From NCBI GenBank assembly GCA_014650415.1, contig BMUX01000035.1:1-45703 (forward strand): DNA of 45,703 nt, read 5' to 3'. Made by a program: the position numbers and the translations under genes. The notes under the pieces are model-generated. The model made no database searches. It saw nothing but the letters and a program-made list of their open reading frames with translations, and was not told the origin of the DNA. The stretch comes from Streptomyces spiroverticillatus (lineage in GTDB: Bacteria > Actinomycetota > Actinomycetes > Streptomycetales > Streptomycetaceae). This document shows positions 8,125 through 16,197 of the stretch, piece by piece. Within the stretch, counting starts at the first letter, position 1, and each line of letters opens with the position of its first letter.

Positions 8125-8296
8125 CGGCCTCCGCCGGGGCCTGTCGCACCTCGACCACGAGGAAGCAGTCCGCGTCCAGGTCCATGACGACCTCCGCAGG
8201 ACACCCCTCCGCGCGGCGGGCGTGCGCGTACTCCTCGGCGGGCCAGCTGCCGCGCGGGCCGCCGGCCGGAAAACGTCGCAAAACAGTGCGGTTCAT
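8114..8296 (-). CDS. Small conserved-type protein, 60 residues, unknown
   Basis: This 60-residue ORF starts at an ATG with a strong ribosome-binding site (GAAGGGGG, about 7 nt upstream), which supports real translation. It has a basic N-terminus (MNRTVLRRFPAGGPRG), then PAEEYAHARRAEG and a strand-like VVMDLDADCFLVVEV, ending Ala-rich. I do not recognise a family. It converges with the SDR gene and its last codons fall in the tandem repeat. The 284-nt region between it and 8581 is a divergent promoter region with no other gene visible. Confidence 0.6.
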   Translation of the reverse strand: MNRTVLRRFPAGGPRGSWPAEEYAHARRAEGCPAEVVMDLDADCFLVVEVRQAPAEAAAL

Positions 8297-8580
8297 GCCG
8301 CACCCCCTTCGTCCGTGCTCCTGCTGTACTTCTGTGCGCCCAACGAGACTCCGTCACCAGCGGTCACGGTCGCAGTCGTCCCGGGAGCGCCCCCGTTGTC
8401 TGCATCGACGCGCGTGGACCCGTGGAGCGTTGCCTCCAACAGGCCACAGGACGGCCACGGTTGTGTGCGCGAACCGTCGCGGTGCGTGGCCGCACCCGTG
8501 CAGGCCCCATGCCGCAGGACCCGGTATCCGTGGCAGGGTGTAGCGGGCAGTCCACTGGGGGCTACGGCAGAGGGGGAACC

Positions 8581-9642
8581 GTGATCGTCTGGATCAACGG
8601 TGCGTTCGGAGCGGGCAAGACGAGTACCGCACGCGAACTGATCGATCTGATCCCGAACAGCACCTTGTACGACCCGGAGGTGATCGGCTCCGGACTCCGT
8701 CACCTGCTGCCGCCCAAGCGGCTCGCCGAGGTGAGCGACTACCAGGACCTGCCGATCTGGCGGCGCATGGTCGTCGACACGGCCGCGGCCCTGCTCGCCG
8801 AGGTCGGCGGAGTGCTGGTCGTGCCGATGACGCTGCTGCGGCAGGAGTACCGGGACGAGATATTCGGCGGGCTCGCCTCCCGGCGGATACCCGTGCACCA
8901 TGTGCTGCTCCAGGTCGAGGAAACGATCCTGCGCGAGCGGATCGCCGCCCGCGAGGAGCCCGGCCCGAGCGAGGCCGACACCGAGACGCGGGTGCGCCAG
9001 TGGGCGTACGACCACATCGAGCCCTACCGCGCCGCGCTCGGCTGGATCACCGGCGACGCCCACGTCGTGGACGGCAGCCGCAGAACTCCGTACGAGATCG
9101 CCGAGAGTGTCGCCGACGCGGTGCGGACCGGGGCGGCCCGGCCCTGCGAGATCGTCCAGACGCCGCCGCCGACCGCCGAGACCCTCGCGGCCGGGGTGCT
9201 CCTCTTCGACGCCGAGGACCGGGTGCTGCTGGTGGACCCGACGTACAAGCCCGGCTGGGAGTTCCCCGGCGGGGTCGTGGAGAGCGGCGAGCCGCCCGCC
9301 ACGGCGGGACTGCGGGAGGTCGCCGAGGAGACGGGGATACGGCTGGAGCACATGCCCCGGCTGCTGGTCGTCGACTGGGAGCCGCCCCGGCCGCCCGCCT
9401 TCGGCGGCATCAGGATGCTGTTCGACGGCGGACGGCTGGCGGACGAGCAGGTCCGGCAGGTGACCCTGCCGGGGCCCGAGCTGCGCCAGTGGCGGTTCGT
9501 CACCGAGGAGGAGGCGGCCGGGCTGCTGCCCCCCGACCGGTACGAACGGCTGCGCTGGGCGTTGCGTGCCAGGGCCCAGCGCACCGTCCTCAACCTGGAG
9601 AACGGCGTCCCGGTGGGCGGGGAACCGGCCGCCGGGCACTGA
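8581..9642 (+). CDS. TmrB-like P-loop ATPase fused to a NUDIX hydrolase
   Basis: The first half (residues 1-190) starts MIVWINGAFGAGKTS, a Walker A motif in the arrangement of TmrB, the tunicamycin-resistance ATP-binding protein. It goes on with YDPEVIGSGLR and a lid-like REEPGPSEADTETRV. The second half (about 205-345) is a NUDIX domain with the box GGVVESGEPP plus LREVAEETGI (230-252). The protein may sense or phosphorylate a small molecule and hydrolyse a nucleoside-diphosphate compound; the combined reaction is unknown. The GTG at 8581 has AGAGGGGG close upstream. The open frame to 8422 is not needed. It is an isolated gene converging with an MBL hydrolase. Confidence 0.85.
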   Translation: MIVWINGAFGAGKTSTARELIDLIPNSTLYDPEVIGSGLRHLLPPKRLAEVSDYQDLPIWRRMVVDTAAALLAEVGGVLVVPMTLLRQEYRDEIFGGLASRRIPVHHVLLQVEETILRERIAAREEPGPSEADTETRVRQWAYDHIEPYRAALGWITGDAHVVDGSRRTPYEIAESVADAVRTGAARPCEIVQTPPPTAETLAAGVLLFDAEDRVLLVDPTYKPGWEFPGGVVESGEPPATAGLREVAEETGIRLEHMPRLLVVDWEPPRPPAFGGIRMLFDGGRLADEQVRQVTLPGPELRQWRFVTEEEAAGLLPPDRYERLRWALRARAQRTVLNLENGVPVGGEPAAGH

Positions 9643-9666
9643 GCGGCGGCACCGGCGCGGCCGGGG

Positions 9667-10377
9667 CTACTGCCCCGTCGACGCCTTGTCCGCCGCCGTG
9701 ATCAGACGGGTCGTCGTGTCCTCGGTCACCGGGTCGCCGTGGCCGACGAGGACCACCGTCGGGGCCAGCGAGGCGAGGCGGCGCATGGTGGCCAGGGCCT
9801 GGTCCCGGTCCACGTTGAACACGCCCAGCATCACCTCGCCCACCGACGCGATGCAGTCGCCGGTGAACAGCACGCCGTGGTCCGGGAGATGGACCGCGAG
9901 GGAGCCGTCCGTGTGGCCCGGCGCGTGCACGATGCGTGCGCCGCCGCCGAAGTCGAGGACGTCGCCCTCCTCCAACTCCCGGTCCACCCGCGTCGCCGGG
10001 GCCTCCGGCACGGTCAACCCGTGCTCGTACAGCGGGAGTTCCCAGTCGAGGAGCACGGCCTCGGGGGTGGGGGCGACGCCGCGCACCACGGGGGCGTCCA
10101 GCCGGTGCGCCAGCACCTCGGCGCCGTGGCGCGCGGCCAACTCCTCGGCGCAGCCCACGTGGTCGCGGTGGCAGTGGGTGAGCACGATGCGGCGCAGGTC
10201 GCGCGGATCGGCGCCCAGGCTCCGTATCGCTTCCTCGATGTCGGCGGCGGCATCACGGTTGCCGGCGTCGACCAGGGTCAACTCGGTTCCGTCGGACGTC
10301 TCTTCGCGCCACAGGTATGCCTGGCCGATCGGGAAACGCAGCATGTGCAGTTGCGGAAGTATCTCTACGAGGTCCAT
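9667..10377 (-). CDS. MBL-fold metallo-hydrolase
   Basis: The 236-residue protein has the metallo-beta-lactamase signature THCHRDH (His68, His70, Asp72, His73), then HAPGHTDGSLAV, LFTGDC and a final GHGDPV, which together supply both zinc sites. It is of the glyoxalase II-like hydrolase type and probably cleaves a thioester, lactone or phosphoester. The exact substrate cannot be told. The ATG at 10377 is preceded by TACGTT at exactly 6 nt, so it is probably translated from a leaderless message. It is monocistronic. Confidence 0.88.
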   Translation of the reverse strand: MDLVEILPQLHMLRFPIGQAYLWREETSDGTELTLVDAGNRDAAADIEEAIRSLGADPRDLRRIVLTHCHRDHVGCAEELAARHGAEVLAHRLDAPVVRGVAPTPEAVLLDWELPLYEHGLTVPEAPATRVDRELEEGDVLDFGGGARIVHAPGHTDGSLAVHLPDHGVLFTGDCIASVGEVMLGVFNVDRDQALATMRRLASLAPTVVLVGHGDPVTEDTTTRLITAADKASTGQ

Positions 10378-10383
10378 GCGGCG

Positions 10384-10389
10384 AACGTA
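10384..10389 (-). promoter_or_regulatory. -10 hexamer TACGTT, leaderless start
   Basis: On the minus strand TACGTT lies 6 nt before the ATG at 10377, and no ribosome-binding site is present. Confidence 0.5.
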
Positions 10390-10474
10390 CGAGGGCGCGT
10401 ACGTCCGCCGCCATGGGACTTCGCTCAGCGCATAGTTCGCTCAGCGCTGATCAAGAAGGGGAACGCTTCGTGCG

Positions 10475-11854
10475 TCAGACCTTCTTGGACTCGGCGTAGT
10501 GGGTGAGGAAGAGGGCCTCCGCCACCGAGAGGCGCTCCAGCTCCTCGGGGGAGACGCTCTCGTTCACCGCGTGGATCTGCGCCTCCGGCTCGCTCAGGCC
10601 GATGAGGAGGATCTCCGCCTCCGGGTACAGCGCGGCGAGCGTGTTGCACAGCGGGATCGAGCCGCCCATGCCGGAGATCTGCATCTCCTCGTCCGGGTAG
10701 GCGAAACGCATCGCGTCCGCCATCGACGTGTACGCCGGGCTGGAGGTGTCCGCCTGGAACGGCTGGCCCTGACCGACCTGCTCGACCGTGACCTGCGCAC
10801 CCCACGGGGCGTGCGCCTTCAGGTGCGCGGTCAGCAGCTTCGTCGCCTCGGCCGCGTCCTGGCCCGGCGGCACCCGCAGGCTGACCTGCGCCCGCGCGCT
10901 CGCCTGGAGCGACGGGGTGGCGCCGACGACCGGCGGGCAGTCGATGCCGATGACGGTGACGGCCGGGCGCGCCCAGATGCGGTCGGCGACCGTGCCGGAA
11001 CCGATCAGTCCGACGCCCTCGCGGACCTTCGCGTCGGCACGGAACTCGTCCTCCGGGTACTGGAGACCCGACCAGGTGCCGTCCGCCGCGAGACCGTCGA
11101 CCGTGGTCGAGCCGTCCGCGTCGCGCAGCGAGGCCAGCAGGTGGATCATCGCGGCGAGCGCGTCGGGGGCGGCGCCGCCGAACTGGCCCGAGTGCAGGTT
11201 GCCTTCGAGCGTGTCCAGCGTGACCCGCAGCATCGTCATGCCGCGCAGCGTCGCCGTCACGGTCGGCAGGCCGACGCGGAAGTTGCCGGTGTCGCCGATG
11301 ACGATGGTGTCGGCGGCCAGCAGGTCCGGGTGCGCCTCCGCGTACCGCTCAAGACCGCCGGTGCCCTGCTCCTCCGAGCCCTCGGCGATGACCTTGACGT
11401 TGACCGGGACGCCGCCGTTCTCCTTCAGGGCGCGCAGCGCGAGCAGGTGCATGATGAACCCGCCCTTGCAGTCCGCCGCACCGCGCCCGTACCAGCGGCC
11501 GTTGCGCTCCGTCAGCTCGAACGGGGGCGACACCCACTTGTCCACGCCGAGCGGCGGCTGTACGTCGTAGTGCGCATACAGCAGTACGGTCGGCGCGCCC
11601 TCGGGGCCGGGCAGGAAGCCGTACACCGACTGGGTGCCGTCGGGCGTGTCGAGCAGGGCCACGTCCTGGAAGCCCTCGGCGCGCAGCGCGTCGGCGCACC
11701 AGTTCGCGGCGGCCTCGCACTCGCTCTTGGGGAACTGTGCGGGGTCCGCCACCGACTGGAAGGCCACCAGCTCGGCCAGCTCCGACTTGGCGCGGGGCAT
11801 CTGCGCGGCGACGGACGCGGCGACGGGGGCGGCGATCGGGTGGGTGGCGGTCAT
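10475..11854 (-). CDS. M20-family dipeptidase
   Basis: The 459-residue protein is an M20 peptidase of the dipeptidase (carnosinase-like) group: YAHYDVQP (first metal His and catalytic Asp), GRGAADCKGG (bridging Asp), EGSEEQG (catalytic Glu and metal Glu), IGDTGNF (metal Asp), HSGQFGGAAPDALAAM in the dimerisation domain, and a final His in QIHAVNE. It should be a cytoplasmic zinc enzyme that cleaves dipeptides. The ATG at 11854 has AAGGAG about 7 nt upstream; the much longer open frame beyond it is a GC artefact. It is divergent from the flavoprotein at 12077. Confidence 0.92.
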   Translation of the reverse strand: MTATHPIAAPVAASVAAQMPRAKSELAELVAFQSVADPAQFPKSECEAAANWCADALRAEGFQDVALLDTPDGTQSVYGFLPGPEGAPTVLLYAHYDVQPPLGVDKWVSPPFELTERNGRWYGRGAADCKGGFIMHLLALRALKENGGVPVNVKVIAEGSEEQGTGGLERYAEAHPDLLAADTIVIGDTGNFRVGLPTVTATLRGMTMLRVTLDTLEGNLHSGQFGGAAPDALAAMIHLLASLRDADGSTTVDGLAADGTWSGLQYPEDEFRADAKVREGVGLIGSGTVADRIWARPAVTVIGIDCPPVVGATPSLQASARAQVSLRVPPGQDAAEATKLLTAHLKAHAPWGAQVTVEQVGQGQPFQADTSSPAYTSMADAMRFAYPDEEMQISGMGGSIPLCNTLAALYPEAEILLIGLSEPEAQIHAVNESVSPEELERLSVAEALFLTHYAESKKV

Positions 11855-12022
11855 GGGCACGCTCCTTGTGGGTGCGGACGGCGGTCGGTGGTTCGCGTAC
11901 GACACGGGCAGCGCGCCCCGCGTCGGATTCATCGGGTGGTTCGGGCGCCCTTCCCGGACAGGTGTGTGTACGGGGAAGGCATGACCGATCCTCCCACAGC
12001 GGATCCGTCCTCCTCCGCGCCG

Positions 12023-12028
12023 TAGGAT
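12023..12028 (+). promoter_or_regulatory. -10 hexamer TAGGAT for the flavoprotein gene
   Basis: TAGGAT matches the streptomycete -10 consensus and lies 48 nt before the GTG at 12077, which has its own GGAG. No clear -35 is seen. Confidence 0.4.
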
Positions 12029-12076
12029 GCCGCAGGAAAGCATGGCCACGGGTCGGATCAGGAGCAGAAGCACATC

Positions 12077-13381
12077 GTGAGCAGCGAGAACGCAGACGCC
12101 GCAGCAGACGCCGGACACGAGCGGGACGAGGACGGCGGGCCCGTGTGGGACGTCGTGGTGGTCGGGGCGGGACCGGCCGGGGCCTCCGCCGCTCACGCCG
12201 CGGCGAGCGCCGGGCGTCGTGTCCTGCTGCTGGAGAAGGCCGAACTGCCCCGGTACAAGACGTGCGGCGGCGGCATCATCGGGCCCTCCCGCGACAGCCT
12301 GCCACCCGGGTTCGTGCTGCCGCTCCAGGACCGTATTTACGGAGTCACCTTCTCCCTGAACGGGAAGCTGACCCGCACCAGGAAGTCCCGGAAGATGCTG
12401 TTCGGGCTGGTCAACCGGCCGGAGTTCGACCAGGCGCTGGTCGAGTCCGCGCAGAAGGCCGGCGCGGTGCTCCGTACCGGAGTCACCGTCGCCCGGGTGG
12501 AGCAGCACGGTGCTGCGGTCCCCGACCGGCGCACGGCCGCCGTGGTGCTGGCCGACGGCGAGACCGTCCTCGCGCGGGCGGTCGTCGGCGCGGACGGCAG
12601 CGCCAGCCGGATAGGAGCACACGTCGGCGTCGAACTCGACCAGGTCGACCTCGGCCTGGAGGTCGAGATCCCGGTGCCCAGGACGGTCGCCGAGGACTGG
12701 GCGGGGCGGGTGCTCATCGACTGGGGCCCGATTCCCGGGAGTTACGGGTGGGTGTTCCCCAAGGGGGACACGCTGACGGTCGGCGTGATCGCCGCGAAGG
12801 GGGAGGGCGCCGCCACCAAGCAGTACCTGACCGACTTCATCGCCCGCCAGGGTCTCGCCGGGTTCGAACCCTCCGTGTCCTCGGGGCACTTGACGCGCTG
12901 CCGGGCGGCCGGGTCGCCGCTGTCGCGCGGGCGGGTGCTGGTGTGCGGGGACGCGGCGGGGCTGCTTGAGCCGTGGACCCGCGAGGGGATTTCCTTCGCG
13001 CTGCGGTCCGGGCGGCTGGCGGGGGAGTGGGCGGTGCGGATCGCCGAGGCGCAGGACGCGGTCGACGCGCGGCGCCAGGCCCTGAACTACGCCTTCGCCA
13101 TCAAGGCGGGGCTCGGCGTCGAGATGGGCGTCGGCAAGCGGATGCTGACCCAGTTCGAACGTCACCCGGCGCTGCTGCACGCCGCGATCACCGGGCTGCG
13201 GCCCGCGTGGAAGGCCTTCGCGCGGATCACGCGGGGGCAGACGACCCTGGCCGAGCTGGTACGGATGCACCCGGCGGCGCAGTGGGCGCTGAACGCGGTG
13301 CACAAGGCGGAGGCGTCGCGGAAGCCCGACGAGGTCGAGGTGCCGAAGGACGGCGAGGCGCGGAAGGACGGCGAGGGCTGA
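12077..13381 (+). CDS. Geranylgeranyl-reductase-family FAD oxidoreductase
   Basis: The 434-residue flavoprotein begins with the Rossmann FAD motif VVVGAGPAGASAA and a LLLEKAELPRYKTCGGG stretch typical of geranylgeranyl reductase / GGR-like enzymes. It continues with VVGADGSASRIG and the second FAD motif VLVCGDAAGLLEPWTREGISFAL. The family reduces isoprenoid double bonds, for example in menaquinone or lipid side chains; bacterial members are often labelled by similarity only. The GTG at 12077 has GGAG about 12 nt upstream. The C-terminus is Lys/Glu/Asp-rich. It is monocistronic, ending at a hairpin shared with the convergent gene. Confidence 0.88.
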   Translation: MSSENADAAADAGHERDEDGGPVWDVVVVGAGPAGASAAHAAASAGRRVLLLEKAELPRYKTCGGGIIGPSRDSLPPGFVLPLQDRIYGVTFSLNGKLTRTRKSRKMLFGLVNRPEFDQALVESAQKAGAVLRTGVTVARVEQHGAAVPDRRTAAVVLADGETVLARAVVGADGSASRIGAHVGVELDQVDLGLEVEIPVPRTVAEDWAGRVLIDWGPIPGSYGWVFPKGDTLTVGVIAAKGEGAATKQYLTDFIARQGLAGFEPSVSSGHLTRCRAAGSPLSRGRVLVCGDAAGLLEPWTREGISFALRSGRLAGEWAVRIAEAQDAVDARRQALNYAFAIKAGLGVEMGVGKRMLTQFERHPALLHAAITGLRPAWKAFARITRGQTTLAELVRMHPAAQWALNAVHKAEASRKPDEVEVPKDGEARKDGEG

Positions 13382-13416
13382 GGCGCTCGCGCGTGCGGTG
13401 AGTGGTGAGTGATGTG

Positions 13417-13449
13417 GTGACCCGTCGGCCCCGTGGGGCGGCGGGTCAC
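13417..13449. terminator. Bidirectional hairpin between convergent genes
   Basis: An inverted repeat of about 15 bp (13417-13432 with 13435-13449, mostly paired) lies 35 nt after the flavoprotein stop and covers the last codon of the convergent deazaflavin gene. It can serve both strands. Confidence 0.7.
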
Positions 13450-13952
13450 TGCGCGTCTGCGGGCGGGGTGGTGGTGCTGGTGGTGCTGGTCAGCGTGATG
13501 CGGAAGACCGGGTGCTTGGGGGCGGCGGCGAGGAGTTCCGCGTCGGTGGACTTGGCGTTGACGTCGCCGAAGAACCGGCCGACCTCCCAGCCCCACTTCT
13601 TGAGGTAGCTCCGCAGGATCACCGGCTTCTCGGCGTCGGGCAGCTCGGTGACGGTGAACTCCTGGGTGCGGCCGCCCACTTGGAGCCTGCCGCCACCGGC
13701 GGCGCGCATGTTGCGGACCCACTCGGAGTGGCCGCGGGCCGAGACCAGGTAGGGGCCGTTCTCGTACGGGAGCGGGTTGACCGGCACGCGCCGCCACTCG
13801 CCGCTCTTGCGGCCGAGGACGGAGAGCTCGGCGGTGCCCATGACGCTGAAGCCGCGGCGGGCGAGCCAGCCCATGGTCTTGTTGACGAGGGTGTCGAAGC
13901 GGGTGGGGCGGATGTAGTGGGGGTGGGGGGCGGGGGTGGACGCGGAGGTCAT
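13446..13952 (-). CDS. Deazaflavin-dependent (F420) oxidoreductase-like protein
   Basis: The 168-residue protein matches the nitroreductase family of deazaflavin-dependent (Ddn/FDOR-B) proteins: VLGRKSGEWRRVPVNP near residue 45, YLVSARGHSEWVRNMRAAGG and the C-terminal HPVFRITL. Such split-barrel proteins use F420H2 to reduce small organic molecules. The ATG at 13952 has AAAGGA at a good distance. It is divergent from a TetR regulator. The intergenic region holds repeated copies of a palindrome, the nearest 21 nt before this start, so it is very likely repressed by that regulator. The substrate may be the ligand or product that inactivates TetR. Confidence 0.85.
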   Translation of the reverse strand: MTSASTPAPHPHYIRPTRFDTLVNKTMGWLARRGFSVMGTAELSVLGRKSGEWRRVPVNPLPYENGPYLVSARGHSEWVRNMRAAGGGRLQVGGRTQEFTVTELPDAEKPVILRSYLKKWGWEVGRFFGDVNAKSTDAELLAAAPKHPVFRITLTSTTSTTTPPADAQ

Positions 13953-13972
13953 GGCGGGTCCTTTCGGTAAAG

Positions 13973-14120
13973 CGAGAGCGGTGCTCTCGTTTGTGAGCAC
14001 CAGTCTGCGCGGATCGGTGCCCCAAGGCAAGAGCACTGCTCTCGTTTTTGTGCGCCGCTCTCTTTTTGGTGCGGTGGTCGTGTCGGTGAGCGGTGCTCTC
14101 GTTGTTGTGCAGTGCTCTCG
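13973..14120. promoter_or_regulatory. Four-copy operator array for the TetR regulator
   Basis: The motif CGAGAGCGGTGCTCTCG at 13973-13989 is a 7-3-7 palindrome. Related copies are at 14029-14044 (AAGAGCACTGCTCTCG), 14086-14101 (GTGAGCGGTGCTCTCG) and a half-like copy at 14107-14120 ending AGTGCTCTCG. The identical GCTCTCG element recurs at 13983, 14038, 14095 and 14114. The array fills the divergent region between the deazaflavin gene and tetR. Confidence 0.8.
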
Positions 14121-14128
14121 CCCGGTGT

Positions 14129-14134
14129 CAGACT
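14129..14134 (+). promoter_or_regulatory. -10 hexamer CAGACT of the tetR gene
   Basis: CAGACT ends 7 nt before the ATG at 14142. The last operator copy ends 8 nt upstream of it, a position suited to autorepression. Confidence 0.5.
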
Positions 14135-14141
14135 GTGTTCC

Positions 14142-14837
14142 ATGAGTGCTACGCAAGGGGCCAGGGAACGGGCCAGGACCGAAATCACCGCCGCCATCAA
14201 GGAGGAGGCCCGCCGGCAGCTCGCCGTCGAGGGCGCGGCCAAGCTCTCCCTGCGCGCCGTCGCGCGCGAGCTGGGCATGGTCTCCTCCGCGCTTTACCGC
14301 TACTTCCCCAGCCGGGACGACCTGCTGACCGCGCTGATCACCGACGCGTACGACGCGGTGGGCGAGGCGGCCGAGAAGGCCGACGCCGAGGCGCCGGACG
14401 GGGCGGGACACCGGGAACGGTGGGTACAGGTGTGCCTGGCGGTGCGGGAGTGGGCGCTGGCGCATCCGCAGGAGTACGCGCTGCTGTACGGGTCGCCCGT
14501 GCCGGGGTACAGCGCGCCGCAGACGACCGCCGTCCCCGCCGCCCGGGCCGTCACCGTACTGATGGCGATCGCGCGGGACGCGCACGGGTCGCGGGGGCTG
14601 GCCGTGGAGCGGGTTCCGGTGGGACTGCGGGGTGAGGCGGAGCGGTTGGCGGCCGACATCGCGCCGGACTTTCCGCCGGCGGTGGCGATCGGGTTCGTGA
14701 AGGTGTGGGCGGAGCTGTTCGGACTGATCTCCTTCGAGGTGTTCGGGCACTTCCACCGGGTGGTGGAGGAGAGGGAGGCGTTCTTCGTGCATGCGGTGGA
14801 GGGGTTGGCGGGGGTGGCGGGCGTACTCGGGGAGTAG
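14142..14837 (+). CDS. TetR/AcrR-family transcriptional regulator
   Basis: The 231-residue protein has a TetR N-terminal DNA-binding domain (RARTEITAAIKEEARRQLAVEG, then KLSLRAVARELGMVSSALYRYFPSRDDLLTALI), followed by an all-helical ligand domain with the WVQVCLAVREWALAHPQEYALLYGSPVPGY pattern of the TetR_C_13-like group. I chose the ATG at 14142. It has a -10 hexamer 7 nt upstream and no Shine-Dalgarno sequence, which fits a leaderless message. It probably represses itself and the divergent deazaflavin-dependent reductase through the operator array. The ligand is unknown. Confidence 0.9.
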   Translation: MSATQGARERARTEITAAIKEEARRQLAVEGAAKLSLRAVARELGMVSSALYRYFPSRDDLLTALITDAYDAVGEAAEKADAEAPDGAGHRERWVQVCLAVREWALAHPQEYALLYGSPVPGYSAPQTTAVPAARAVTVLMAIARDAHGSRGLAVERVPVGLRGEAERLAADIAPDFPPAVAIGFVKVWAELFGLISFEVFGHFHRVVEEREAFFVHAVEGLAGVAGVLGE

Positions 14838-14880
14838 GGCGGGGGGTTTCTGTGCGGGTGGGTGGGGGCTGGTGTTCGTG

Positions 14881-14899
14881 CCGGGGGCGCTGCCCCCGG
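14881..14899 (+). terminator. Hairpin of a common streptomycete intergenic element after tetR
   Basis: CCGGGGGCGCTGCCCCCGG forms an 8-bp perfect stem with a 3-nt loop and is followed by ACCCCCGCG. This GC-rich motif recurs in streptomycete intergenic regions, as I recall. It lies 44 nt after the tetR stop and probably ends that transcript. Confidence 0.6.
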
Positions 14900-14922
14900 A
14901 CCCCCGCGTTTCGCCTCGGTCG

Positions 14923-14938
14923 TACTCCTGGCGGAGTA
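14923..14938. promoter_or_regulatory. Inverted repeat before the two-component operon
   Basis: TACTCCTGGCGGAGTA has 6-bp perfect arms with a 4-nt spacer. Its centre is about 66 nt upstream of the predicted transcription start at 14998, a usual place for a NarL-type response regulator to act. Autoregulation is inferred. Confidence 0.45.
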
Positions 14939-14984
14939 GGGGCGTTCACCCCTTGCAGGCGACGCCTGGGGGCTTGCGGGCGTT

Positions 14985-14990
14985 TAGCGT
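14985..14990 (+). promoter_or_regulatory. -10 hexamer TAGCGT, leaderless start
   Basis: TAGCGT ends 7 nt before the histidine kinase ATG at 14998, and no ribosome-binding site is visible. Confidence 0.5.
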
Positions 14991-14997
14991 GGGGCGC

Positions 14998-16197
14998 ATG
15001 GAACCACGTGAGCGCTGGTGGCGGGGGGACCGGCCCGGGATCGGTGGGTTGGCCTGGCGGTCGACGGTGGTGATCGTGCTGGTCGTTCTCGTCGGGTCGC
15101 ACTTCGCCCAGGCCGGGCAGCCGGACCGGCAGCCGCTCGATGCTCTGGCCCGGGTTCTGCTGGTCAGCGGGGGTGTGGTGCTGCTCTGGCGGCGGCGGTT
15201 GCCCGCAGTGGTCGCCTTCGTCGCCTGCGGGACCGTGCTGGCGTATCTGGCCGGTGGATATCCGTACGGGCCCGTCTTCTTGGTCGCCGCCGTGGCGTGC
15301 TTCGGGGCGGTCGTGCGGGGGCGGCGCGTGGCCGCCTGGTGCGCGCTCGGGACGCTCTGGGGCGGGCATCTGCTCATCGGGCACTGGCTGTACCGGTGGC
15401 TGCCGCCCGCCGGGGACGGGCCCGCGCCCTGGGGTGTCGAGACCGTCATCGCCGCCTGGTTCGCCGTGCTGCTCGCCGCCGCCGAGCTCGCCCGCGTCAA
15501 GCGGCAGCAGCACCGGCAGCTCCGGGCCGAGCGGGCGGCCGCGGAGAAGCGGCGGGCGGACGAGGAACGGCTGCGCATCGCGAGGGAGCTGCACGACGTC
15601 CTCGCACACAGCATTTCGGTGATCAATGTGCAGGCGAGCATGGGGCTCGCCCTCCTCGACACCGACCCCGAACAGGCCCGCACCGCCCTCAGCACCATCA
15701 AGTCCGCCAGCAAGGAGGCACTCGGCGAGGTCCGCCAGGTGCTGGACACCCTGCGCACCCCCGGTGACGCGCCCCGCACCCCCGCCCCCGGGCTCGACCG
15801 GCTGCCCGAACTCGTCGAGCAGGCCGCCGCGGCAGGGCTCACGGTGCGGACCAGCAGCAAGGGTGACGTGCCCCGGCGCGTTCCGCCCGGGGCCGACCTC
15901 GCCGCGTTCCGCATCGTGCAGGAGGCCCTCACCAACGTCGTCCGGCATTCCGGTTCCCGTACCGCGGACGTTCTGGTCACCTACGCGCCGGGCGCCCTCC
16001 GGCTCCGTATCGACGACGCGGGACCCGCGACGGGCGACGAGGCCGGCGGCAGCGGCAACGGGCTCGCAGGAATGCGGGAGCGCGCGGCAGCCCTCGGTGG
16101 CACGATCGAGGCCGGTCCGCTGACCGGCGGCGGCTTCCGCGTGGAGGCCGAGATTCCGCTCGGCCCAGGACCCGGCCCCGAAGGAGACCCCCGGTGA
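14998..16197 (+). CDS. Sensor histidine kinase, NarL-partner (HisKA_3) type
   Basis: The 399-residue protein has four or five membrane helices in residues 20-165, a short coiled linker (RVKRQQHRQLRAERAAAEKRRADEERLR), the HisKA_3 phospho-acceptor box RIARELHDVLAHSISV with His199, and a HATPase domain with the N-box IVQEALTNVVRHSG and the G-box GNGLAGMRERA. It should sense a membrane or envelope signal and phosphorylate the regulator encoded next. The ATG at 14998 follows a -10 hexamer by 7 nt. The stop overlaps the regulator start (GTGA), so the pair is translationally coupled. The signal is unknown; there is no extracellular domain, so membrane state is one possibility. Confidence 0.92.
   Translation: MEPRERWWRGDRPGIGGLAWRSTVVIVLVVLVGSHFAQAGQPDRQPLDALARVLLVSGGVVLLWRRRLPAVVAFVACGTVLAYLAGGYPYGPVFLVAAVACFGAVVRGRRVAAWCALGTLWGGHLLIGHWLYRWLPPAGDGPAPWGVETVIAAWFAVLLAAAELARVKRQQHRQLRAERAAAEKRRADEERLRIARELHDVLAHSISVINVQASMGLALLDTDPEQARTALSTIKSASKEALGEVRQVLDTLRTPGDAPRTPAPGLDRLPELVEQAAAAGLTVRTSSKGDVPRRVPPGADLAAFRIVQEALTNVVRHSGSRTADVLVTYAPGALRLRIDDAGPATGDEAGGSGNGLAGMRERAAALGGTIEAGPLTGGGFRVEAEIPLGPGPGPEGDPR

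Noticed and set aside
11855..13303. N-terminal extension of the M20 dipeptidase frame to 942 codons
   Set aside because: The extra part is low-complexity antisense of the flavoprotein gene. A good ribosome-binding site and conserved start lie at 11854.
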